From NCBI GenBank assembly GCA_902478985.1, contig CABSNH010000099.1, forward strand, positions 1-5,990: a stretch of DNA of 5,990 nucleotides, in the 5' to 3' direction. A model generated the notes under the pieces. That model saw only the letters and a program-made list of their open reading frames with translations, ran no database searches and was not told the DNA's origin. A program made the translations under genes and the position numbers. The stretch is from an uncultured Collinsella sp. GTDB taxonomy: Bacteria; Actinomycetota; Coriobacteriia; Coriobacteriales; Coriobacteriaceae. The first letter of the stretch is position 1. Every line of letters begins with the position of its first letter. This document shows, in pieces, positions 1 through 4,830 of this stretch.

Positions 1-28
1 TGGGCTCGGAGATGTGTATAAGAGACAG
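1..28 (+). other. Residual Nextera (Tn5) sequencing adapter, not genomic
   Basis: These bases match the 3' part of the Illumina Nextera read-2 transposase adapter. Positions 10-28 are exactly the 19-base Tn5 mosaic end, AGATGTGTATAAGAGACAG, preceded by the adapter-specific TGGGCTCGG. A match of this length at the very first base of the window is best explained as untrimmed library adapter at a contig end, not as a natural Tn5 end. Any open frame that begins inside it (for example at base 12) should be ignored. Confidence 0.96.
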
Positions 29-51
29 TCAACAAGAGGCCCATAACAAAA

Positions 52-71
52 AGCTCCCATTGCTGGGAGCT
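52..71 (-). terminator. Intrinsic terminator, repeat copy 1
   Basis: An 8-bp perfect stem, AGCTCCCA pairing with TGGGAGCT around a 4-base loop, is followed on the minus strand by TTTTTGTT. The hairpin is the same as the one behind the intact tRNA-Leu. Here only a tRNA fragment lies upstream, so if the sequence is genuine this is probably a relic. Confidence 0.6.
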
Positions 72-82
72 CTTTCAATCAA

Positions 83-100
83 TGGTGCGGGCGAAAGGAC
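83..100 (-). pseudogene. Truncated 3' end of tRNA-Leu
   Basis: Read on the minus strand, this is GTCCTTTCGCCCGCACCA: the end of the T-loop, the 3' side of the T-stem, the 3' acceptor strand, the discriminator A and CCA. It is identical to 272-289 of the complete tRNA-Leu. Upstream of it, where the T-loop should continue with TTCAA, unrelated DNA begins at base 101. It cannot fold as a tRNA. It is either a tRNA remnant left by recombination in the T-loop or a product of misassembly. Confidence 0.7.
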
Positions 101-202
101 GTCCGCGTATCCGCTTCGCGGATCCGCACCGGCTTCAGCCGCCTGCCGGCGTCCTCGCCAGCTCGCTAAAAACGCTCCGCGTTTTCTTTACGCTCGCTCC
201 TT
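101..202. other. Hairpin-rich spacer with no recognisable gene
   Basis: This stretch lies between the two tRNA-end repeats and shows no credible coding frame. It is dense in small inverted repeats: ATCCGC/GCGGAT around a 3-base loop (109-123), the palindrome GCGGATCCGC (118-127), CCGGC/GCCGG (129-149) and AAAACGC/GCGTTTT around a 3-base loop (169-185). The motif CGCTCGCT follows at 191-198. The texture resembles REP-type intergenic repeats, but I do not recognise a named family. Confidence 0.5.
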
Positions 203-231
203 CGCAGGTTCAAGTCCCTGCGATGGGCCCA
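203..231 (+). pseudogene. tRNA-like T-arm and 3' end, degenerate
   Basis: Bases 203-222 form CGCAGG and CCTGCG around TTCAAGTC, which looks like a tRNA T-arm on the plus strand. ATGGGC and then CCA at 229-231 follow, as at a tRNA 3' end. The loop has eight bases instead of the canonical seven, and no matching acceptor 5' strand, D-arm or anticodon arm lies upstream. It is therefore a fragment or a degenerate copy, convergent with the real tRNA-Leu. I cannot assign the tRNA identity. Confidence 0.45.
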
Positions 232-289
232 TAACAAAAAAGCTCCCATTGCTGGGAGCTCTTTCATCTAATGGTGCGGGCGAAAGGAC
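226..289. repeat. Direct repeat copy 2, overlapping intact tRNA-Leu 3' end
   Basis: This is the second copy of the repeat at 38-100. It covers GGCCCATAAC, an A-run one base longer, the terminator hairpin, and the last 18 bases of tRNA-Leu. The differences are ATCAA in copy 1 versus TCTAA here, next to the CCA end, and the extra A. Beyond 289 the intact tRNA continues, whereas copy 1 switches to unrelated sequence. Confidence 0.85.
235..260 (-). terminator. Intrinsic terminator of tRNA-Leu
   Basis: On the minus strand the hairpin AGCTCCCA-GCAA-TGGGAGCT (8-bp stem, 241-260) is followed by an unbroken T-run and GTT (235-241). It starts 12 bases beyond the tRNA CCA end, so it is the natural 3' terminator of the tRNA transcript. 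On the plus strand it is followed only by CTTTC, so it is probably not an efficient bidirectional terminator. Confidence 0.85.
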
Positions 290-358
290 TTGAACCTTCA
301 TGGGGTTGCCCCCATACGGACCTGAACCGTACGCGTCTGCCAATTCCGCCACGCCCGC
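272..358 (-). tRNA. tRNA-Leu (anticodon CAG)
   Basis: This 87-base class II tRNA reads CUG codons, the commonest leucine codon in GC-rich genomes. On the minus strand the acceptor GCGGGCG (352-358) pairs perfectly with CGCCCGC (276-282). The anticodon stem TACGG/CCGTA encloses TTCAGGT, giving anticodon CAG. The long variable arm TGGGG-GCAA-CCCCA is typical of leucine tRNA. The T-arm GAAGG-TTCAAGT-CCTTT ends in one G-U pair, and discriminator A plus an encoded CCA complete the gene. It lies 43 bases beyond tatD on the same strand, with its own likely promoter and terminator. Confidence 0.97.
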
Positions 359-369
359 GTGCAGGAATT

Positions 370-398
370 AGAATAACGGAGCGCCACCACGAACGCAA
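370..398 (-). promoter_or_regulatory. Candidate sigma-70 promoter of tRNA-Leu
   Basis: On the minus strand TTGCGT (393-398) and TATTCT (370-375) are spaced by 17 bases. TATTCT matches TATAAT at four of six positions, and TTGCGT keeps the important TTG. The -10 box ends 11 bases before the mature tRNA 5' end, which suits a short leader removed by RNase P. The tatD-tRNA gap has no convincing terminator, so read-through from tatD is also possible. Confidence 0.5.
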
Positions 399-401
399 GA
401 A

Positions 402-1319
402 CTATTTTTGAAAAAGTTTGCGAGCATTTTCCCAAGCGGCTTGCGCGATTGTTTCGGCATCCTCACCAGTGCGATCGACACGGTCGTTAACCAGCGCGTT
501 TGCCGTAATGGAGATCATTGCGGGCTCGCATTCAAGACCGCGGATGGGCTCCGGAGCCATATACGGGCAATCCGTCTCGAACAAAATTCGATCGAGTGGG
601 GTTGCCGCAAATGCCTCGCGCACGTCGTCGTTGCGCTTAAAGGTGGCCGCACCACCATAGGCGATATAGCAGCCCAGCTCCACAAAGCGCTCCATCGTGG
701 CGCGGTCCTCGCCAAAGCAGTGCAGCACACAACCGGCCTGGGGCACGCCCACCTCACGAAGCACGTTGTAGGCGTCCACGTGCGAGGTGCGCTCCTGGTC
801 CGTGTCCTCGTGACGCAGATGTAGCTCCACCGGCACGTTACGGCACACGGCAAGCTCGAGCTGGCGCGCCATGCAGTCAATCTGCACGTTATGGGGTGCC
901 GGCGCGATATCGTCGTCATAGTCCATGTGATAGTCCAGGCCGATTTCGCCAATACCGGCGCATAAGGGGTCATCGAGTGCGGCAACGACCTGTGCGTGAA
1001 CGTCGTCGGTATAGTCCGGCGCGCCATACGGATGCACGCCGGCAAGATACTTGATCTGCGGGATATCCCGCATCGGCAGAATTTCGCGCACGAGCCAGTC
1101 GCTATAGTCCGTCACGCTGCGTTTGTCAGCGATGGGGTCGAACATCGTCACCAACAGGTCGACACCCGCGGCTTTGGCGCGCACGAGCGTCTCGGGCACT
1201 TCTTTGCCCCAAAACGAAAGCAGATGCGCATGCGTATCGGCAAGCGGTGCCAAGGGCACGGGGCAGGCGACCGTCTTCTTTTTCTTGGTAAACGTCACGC
1301 GTGCGGCATTAGGCATCAT
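402..1319 (-). CDS. tatD: TatD family metal-dependent nuclease
   Basis: This is a TatD-type amidohydrolase-fold phosphodiesterase. The family acts as a cytoplasmic Mg-dependent DNase or 3'-5' exonuclease linked to DNA repair and degradation. The metal ligands of the family are all visible: DTHAH (H30, H32), GEIGLDY (E125), H167 in VELHLRH, H200 in LHCFGED, and D250 in ETDCPYMAPEPIRG. The protein has 305 residues against about 260 for typical members. The excess is a basic 25-residue N-terminal extension and an acidic insert after the GLDY motif (about residues 131-142). The first ATG is chosen because AGGAG sits 7 bases before it; a second ATG follows immediately. The start overlaps the last 11 bases of ksgA, suggesting translational coupling. 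The exact substrate is not evident. Confidence 0.95.
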   Translation of the reverse strand: MMPNAARVTFTKKKKTVACPVPLAPLADTHAHLLSFWGKEVPETLVRAKAAGVDLLVTMFDPIADKRSVTDYSDWLVREILPMRDIPQIKYLAGVHPYGAPDYTDDVHAQVVAALDDPLCAGIGEIGLDYHMDYDDDIAPAPHNVQIDCMARQLELAVCRNVPVELHLRHEDTDQERTSHVDAYNVLREVGVPQAGCVLHCFGEDRATMERFVELGCYIAYGGAATFKRNDDVREAFAATPLDRILFETDCPYMAPEPIRGLECEPAMISITANALVNDRVDRTGEDAETIAQAAWENARKLFQK

Positions 1320-2169
1320 GGATTAGCTCCTGGGCCAGGCGAACAAAGTCGGCAACATCAAGCGTCTCGGCGCGCGTAGTGGGCGCGATACCGCAAGCCT
1401 CAAAGGCGGCATCGAGCACGTCCTTGGCAAAGCCGTTGGCGCTCATGGAATTACGGATGGTCTTGCGACGCTGAGCAAACGCAGCGTCGATCACGCGAGC
1501 CACAAAGTCGCGATCGAGTCCTTCGGGCACCACGCCGCCAACACGGTCGATACGCACGACAGCCGAGTCCACGTGCGGCGCCGGCATAAAGCAACGCGGC
1601 GGCACCTCAAAGCGACCCGTCACCTGCGCATACAGGCCGAGCTTTGCCGTATAGCCGCCATAGGTCTTGTTGCCCGGCACTGCGGCAATGCGATCGGCAA
1701 CCTCCTTTTGCACCATGACGACGGCACGCTTGAGCGCCGGCATCGTCTGGAAGAACTGCAGGATGATCGTCGCCGCCACGTTATAGGGCAGGTTCGCGAC
1801 AAACACCGTCGGCTCACCGCCCGCAGCCTGCTCAATCTGCTCCGGCGTCACCCTGAGCGCGTCGCCCATGATAAAGCGGAAGTTGGCATAGTCGGCGGCG
1901 TGGGCGTCGAGCACCGGCTCGAGCTCGGGATCTGCTTCGATCGACGTGACGCACGCCGCTTCCTGCAGCAGCGCAAGCGTGAGCGTACCAACGCCCGGGC
2001 CAACCTCGAGCACGCGCTCATCGCCCGTGAGCTCGGAAAGCTCGCAGATACGCTCGATCACATGATTGTCGATTAGAAAGTTCTGGCCCAGGCGATGCTT
2101 GGTCGCAAGGCCAAACTCCTCCAGCAGCTCCCTGGTGGCCGTGGGGTTTGCCAAAGGCGAAGTTGTCAT
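1309..2169 (-). CDS. ksgA: 16S rRNA (A1518/A1519-N6)-dimethyltransferase KsgA/RsmA
   Basis: KsgA dimethylates the two adjacent adenines in the loop of helix 45 of 16S rRNA, using S-adenosylmethionine, late in small-subunit assembly. Loss of the family's activity gives kasugamycin resistance. The sequence shows KHRLGQNFL (24-32), the SAM-binding loop LEVGPGVGTLT (54-64), MGDAL (101-105), the catalytic-site motif NLPYNVA (126-132), FMPAPHVDSAV (194-204) and FAQRRKTIRN (231-240). The C-terminal RAETLDVADFVRL (266-278) is the usual family ending. At 286 residues the length is normal. AAGGAGG lies 5 bases before the ATG. A terminator separates it from metG upstream, while its end overlaps tatD. 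I see no clear promoter in the metG-ksgA gap, so expression may rely partly on read-through. Confidence 0.97.
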   Translation of the reverse strand: MTTSPLANPTATRELLEEFGLATKHRLGQNFLIDNHVIERICELSELTGDERVLEVGPGVGTLTLALLQEAACVTSIEADPELEPVLDAHAADYANFRFIMGDALRVTPEQIEQAAGGEPTVFVANLPYNVAATIILQFFQTMPALKRAVVMVQKEVADRIAAVPGNKTYGGYTAKLGLYAQVTGRFEVPPRCFMPAPHVDSAVVRIDRVGGVVPEGLDRDFVARVIDAAFAQRRKTIRNSMSANGFAKDVLDAAFEACGIAPTTRAETLDVADFVRLAQELIHDA

Positions 2170-2174
2170 GGTTG

Positions 2175-2181
2175 CCTCCTT
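2175..2181 (-). promoter_or_regulatory. Strong Shine-Dalgarno of ksgA
   Basis: The minus strand reads AAGGAGG followed by CAACC and ATG, an almost ideal match to the anti-Shine-Dalgarno sequence at 5-base spacing. It fixes the ksgA start at 2169 and argues for efficient independent initiation even though a terminator lies just upstream. Confidence 0.8.
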
Positions 2182-2200
2182 AGCATGATGGCGGCGTCTT

Positions 2201-2237
2201 GAAACAAAAGGGCATGGACCGTTGCGGCCATGCCCTT
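2201..2237 (-). terminator. Intrinsic terminator after metG
   Basis: On the minus strand, 37 bases past the metG stop codon, AAGGGCATGG (2228-2237) pairs perfectly over 10 bp with CCATGCCCTT (2208-2217) around a 10-base loop. TTTTGTTTC follows. This is a good Rho-independent terminator for metG. The T-run is interrupted by a G, so partial read-through into ksgA is plausible. Confidence 0.85.
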
Positions 2238-2274
2238 ACATCTAAACAGCAAATTGCCGATATGGCGCGGCGTC

Positions 2275-3876
2275 TTAGCCCAGACGCGGGAACAGCGGCT
2301 CACCCTTCTCAACGGGCTGACCACCGGCAAGCAGGCCCCAAGCGCAAATGCCCTTGAGGTCGTCGCTCGCGGCCTCGTTCTCACAGGACAGGCGGCGCAG
2401 GGCCTCGACGGAAGTCTGAGGCATGAGCGGCATCAGCAGGTGAGCGGCAATGCGGATGGCCTCGAGCAGGTTGTAGATCACAAACGCCAGCTCGTCAGCC
2501 TTGGCCTCGTCCTTGGCAAGCGCCCAGGGCTCAGAGTCCTCGATGTAGTGGTTGGCAGCATGGATGAGCTCCATGACCTCATCCTTGGCTCCGCCGTAAT
2601 CGAGCACGTCCATCTTGGCCATGTAGCGCTCAACCAGACCGTCGGCGATCTTTGCCAGCGGGTTGTCGAACGCATCGAACGATGCGGGCTTGGCGGGCGC
2701 GCAACCGTCAAAGTACTTGCCGCTCATGTTGAGCGAACGCGAGATAAGGTTGCCCCAGCTGTTGGCCAGGTCGGCGTTGTAGACCTGCTCCATGCGATCG
2801 AAGCTGATGGCGCCGTCGGTACCGGGGACGACGTCGGTCATGAAGTAGTAGCGATAGCCCTCGACGCCCAACATGTCGATAACGTCCTGCGGAGCGATGG
2901 CGTTGCCGCGGCTCTTGGACATCTTCTCGGCCTTGCCGGTCTCGGCATTGCGCACGGTCAGGAAGCCGTGGGCAAAAACGTGCTCGGGCAGGGCCTCGCC
3001 GATGGCCATGAGCATGGCGGGCCAAATGACGCAGTGGAAGCGGATGATGTCCTTGCCCACGATGTGGAACTGCGCGGGCCAGCGATAGGCCAGCTCGGCA
3101 CGCGCCTCGTCGGTGTCGACACCGTAGCCGACGGCCGTCATATAGTTGAGCAGCGCGTCGAACCATACATAGGTCACATGGCCCTCGTCAAACGGAACCT
3201 GGATGCCCCAGTCAAAGCTCGTGCGGCTCACGGAAAGGTCGTTGAGGCCGCCCTCGACAAAGCTACGAACCTCGTTCATGCGGAACGCAGGCTCGACAAA
3301 GTCGGGGTGCTCGTCGTAAAGCTTGAGCAGCTTGTCCTGGAAAGCGGAAAGCTTAAAGAAGTAGGACTCCTCCTGCACGCGCTCAAGCGGACGGTGGCAG
3401 TCGGGGCACAGGTGCTGGCCGACGCTGCCGTACTCCTCGTCGCCCTTCTGGACCTGCGTATCAGTGAAGTAGGTCTCGTCAGGCACGCAATACCAACCGT
3501 CGTAGCTGCCCTTATACAGGTAGCCGGACTCCTTCATGCGCTCCCACAGGTACTGCACGGCATGATGCTGGCGCGGCTCGGTGGTGCGGATGAAGTCGTC
3601 GTTGGAGATCTCGAGCTTGCTCCAAAGCTCCTTGAAGTGCGGAGCCTGGCTGTCGGTCCACTCCTGCGGCGTCATGTTGTGCTTGGCTGCGGCCTCGGCG
3701 ACCTTCTCGCCGTGCTCGTCCATGCCGGTCAGGAACTTGACGTTATAGCCGGCGGAGCGGCGATAGCGAGCCTGAACGTCGGCGATGATGGTGGAATAAG
3801 CCGTGCCCAGGTGCGGATCGGCGTTGACGTAGTAGATGGGCGTCGTGATAAAGAACGAAGGCTTGCTTTGATCCAT
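2275..3876 (-). CDS. metG: Methionyl-tRNA synthetase
   Basis: This class I enzyme charges both initiator and elongator tRNA-Met with methionine in the cytoplasm. The Rossmann-fold signature FITTPIYYVNADPHLGT (9-25) carries the HIGH-type motif HLGT. LTGMDEHGEK (49-58), YVWFDALLNY (236-245) and FHIVGKDIIRFH (270-281) follow. KMSKS is at 318-322. The connective peptide holds a zinc-knuckle-like set, C130-x2-D133 and C157-x2-C160, where the second ligand is Asp and not Cys. At 533 residues it ends at a typical LFPRLG and lacks the C-terminal Trbp111-like tRNA-binding domain found in many longer MetRS. GGAGG lies 9 bases before the ATG. It follows rsmI after 69 bases and ends at a strong terminator. 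Confidence 0.98.
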   Translation of the reverse strand: MDQSKPSFFITTPIYYVNADPHLGTAYSTIIADVQARYRRSAGYNVKFLTGMDEHGEKVAEAAAKHNMTPQEWTDSQAPHFKELWSKLEISNDDFIRTTEPRQHHAVQYLWERMKESGYLYKGSYDGWYCVPDETYFTDTQVQKGDEEYGSVGQHLCPDCHRPLERVQEESYFFKLSAFQDKLLKLYDEHPDFVEPAFRMNEVRSFVEGGLNDLSVSRTSFDWGIQVPFDEGHVTYVWFDALLNYMTAVGYGVDTDEARAELAYRWPAQFHIVGKDIIRFHCVIWPAMLMAIGEALPEHVFAHGFLTVRNAETGKAEKMSKSRGNAIAPQDVIDMLGVEGYRYYFMTDVVPGTDGAISFDRMEQVYNADLANSWGNLISRSLNMSGKYFDGCAPAKPASFDAFDNPLAKIADGLVERYMAKMDVLDYGGAKDEVMELIHAANHYIEDSEPWALAKDEAKADELAFVIYNLLEAIRIAAHLLMPLMPQTSVEALRRLSCENEAASDDLKGICAWGLLAGGQPVEKGEPLFPRLG

Positions 3877-3915
3877 GGGGTTTGTCCTCCAGAAAAACGT
3901 TGCATACAGGGGATG

Positions 3916-3944
3916 ATTCTAGCGCAAGGGCTGGATATCCTCCA
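3916..3944 (-). promoter_or_regulatory. Possible promoter of metG
   Basis: In the 69-base rsmI-metG gap the minus strand carries TAGAAT (3916-3921), a five-of-six match to the -10 consensus, about 40 bases before the metG start. Seventeen bases upstream is TGGAGG (3939-3944), only a three-of-six match to the -35 box. No terminator is seen in the gap, so metG could be transcribed both from here and from the upstream operon. I see no T-box leader. Confidence 0.3.
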
Positions 3945-3945
3945 T

Positions 3946-4824
3946 CTATTGCATATCGAGCACCATGGCATAGACATCGCGCTTGCGGCGCGAATACTTC
4001 TGAGACAGGCGCTTGGCCACCGCAGAGGCGGGCTCTCCCTCCTCGAGCGCGGCGCGGATATCCTCGCGCAGAGCCTCGTCGGGATCCGCTGCCGCGGCGC
4101 CAACCGGCACGATACCGGCCTCCTCATCCTCGCTCGGCGGCGCGATGACCAGCGCAATCTCGCCCTTTACCTCGCCGCGAGCACGCAGCTCCTCGGCGAG
4201 CTGGGCAGCTGGCCCGCGCAAGACCTCCTCGTGCAGCTTGGTGAGTTCGCGGCAGACGGCAACCTCACGCTGGGGAAAGACCTCCGCCACGGCCTCGAGC
4301 GTCGCCACGATGCGATGTGGAGACTCGTAGAAGATGAGCGCGCCGGGCACCACGGCGAGGCGCTGCAAACGGCGCACACGGTCACCGTGCTTTCGGCCCA
4401 AAAAGCCCTCGAAGAAAAAATGCTCGCAGGGAATGCCGGACGAAACGAGCGCCGTGACGCAAGCAGAGGGCCCGGGAATAACTTCAACGGGCACATCGGC
4501 CTCACGCGCCGCCTCGACCAGCGCCTGGCCGGGATCGGACACGCTCGGCATGCCGGCGTCCGAGGCAAAGGCGAGGGTCTCCCCCGCCAGCAGACGGTCG
4601 ACCAGGCCGGCGGCGCGGCTAGCGATCACATTCTCGTCGCAACGGACAAGCGGCTTGGAAATGCCCAGGTGCATCAACAGCTTTGACGTCACACGCGTGT
4701 CTTCGCAGCAGATGGCATCGGCGGCGGCAAACGCCTCACCAACACGCGGGGACAGGTCGCCCAGGTTGCCGATGGGCGTGCCGACCACATAGAGTTTGCC
4801 CGTATGGGCGCTGTTTTGCGTCAT
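3946..4824 (-). CDS. rsmI: 16S rRNA (cytidine1402-2'-O)-methyltransferase RsmI
   Basis: RsmI adds the 2'-O-methyl group to C1402 in the decoding centre of 16S rRNA, using S-adenosylmethionine, and fine-tunes P-site decoding. The protein is a tetrapyrrole-methylase-fold enzyme. Diagnostic motifs are all present: GTPIGNLGDLSPR (15-27), CEDTR (40-44), SDAGMPSVSDPG (88-99), VIPGPSA (115-121), YESPHR (166-171) and CRELTKLHEE (191-200). After KGEIALVI comes an Ala/Glu-rich linker (about 230-250). A small helical C-terminal domain ends in SRRKRDVYAMVLDM. At 292 residues the length is normal. The ATG lies 6 bases after the stop of the GH5-like gene, whose final codons include the weak AGG ribosome site, so translation is probably coupled. 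Confidence 0.97.
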   Translation of the reverse strand: MTQNSAHTGKLYVVGTPIGNLGDLSPRVGEAFAAADAICCEDTRVTSKLLMHLGISKPLVRCDENVIASRAAGLVDRLLAGETLAFASDAGMPSVSDPGQALVEAAREADVPVEVIPGPSACVTALVSSGIPCEHFFFEGFLGRKHGDRVRRLQRLAVVPGALIFYESPHRIVATLEAVAEVFPQREVAVCRELTKLHEEVLRGPAAQLAEELRARGEVKGEIALVIAPPSEDEEAGIVPVGAAAADPDEALREDIRAALEEGEPASAVAKRLSQKYSRRKRDVYAMVLDMQ

Positions 4825-4830
4825 ATCAAC

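Larger units (their letters stand above)
38..100. repeat. Direct repeat copy 1: tRNA-Leu 3' end plus terminator
   Basis: This 63-base stretch is nearly identical to 226-289. I count two substitutions and one extra A in the A-run of copy 2. It contains the minus-strand terminator hairpin and then the last 18 bases of the tRNA-Leu gene, and identity stops inside the T-loop. Copy 2 belongs to the intact tRNA-Leu, so copy 1 is the derived one. Duplicated tRNA 3' ends are typical of integrase attachment sites, but the short interval and the neighbouring adapter also allow an assembly artefact. Confidence 0.85.

Noticed and set aside
10..28. Natural Tn5/IS50 transposon end
   Set aside because: The mosaic end is a hyperactive hybrid used in library kits, and it is preceded by adapter-specific bases at the contig edge. 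No transposase or second end is present.
12..293. Plus-strand open frame of 93 codons starting inside the adapter
   Set aside because: It begins in adapter sequence and runs through both repeat copies and into the tRNA-Leu 3' end, with a repeated peptide that mirrors the DNA repeat. It is not a gene.
405..425. AT-rich imperfect inverted repeat at the end of tatD as a possible terminator
   Set aside because: TTTTTCAAAAA leaves no room for a loop and contains no GC stem. It does not form a credible intrinsic terminator.
3877..3945. Possible T-box riboswitch or terminator upstream of metG
   Set aside because: The gap is only 69 bases, with no T-box sequence, no specifier stem and no stable GC hairpin followed by a T-run. 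It is too short for a T-box leader.
2230..4686. Open frame of 818 codons on the plus strand, antisense to metG and most of rsmI
   Set aside because: It lies opposite two unmistakable genes, and its translation is a low-complexity Leu/Val/Gly/His-rich shadow with no family resemblance. Long antisense frames are common in GC-rich genes with strong third-position bias.
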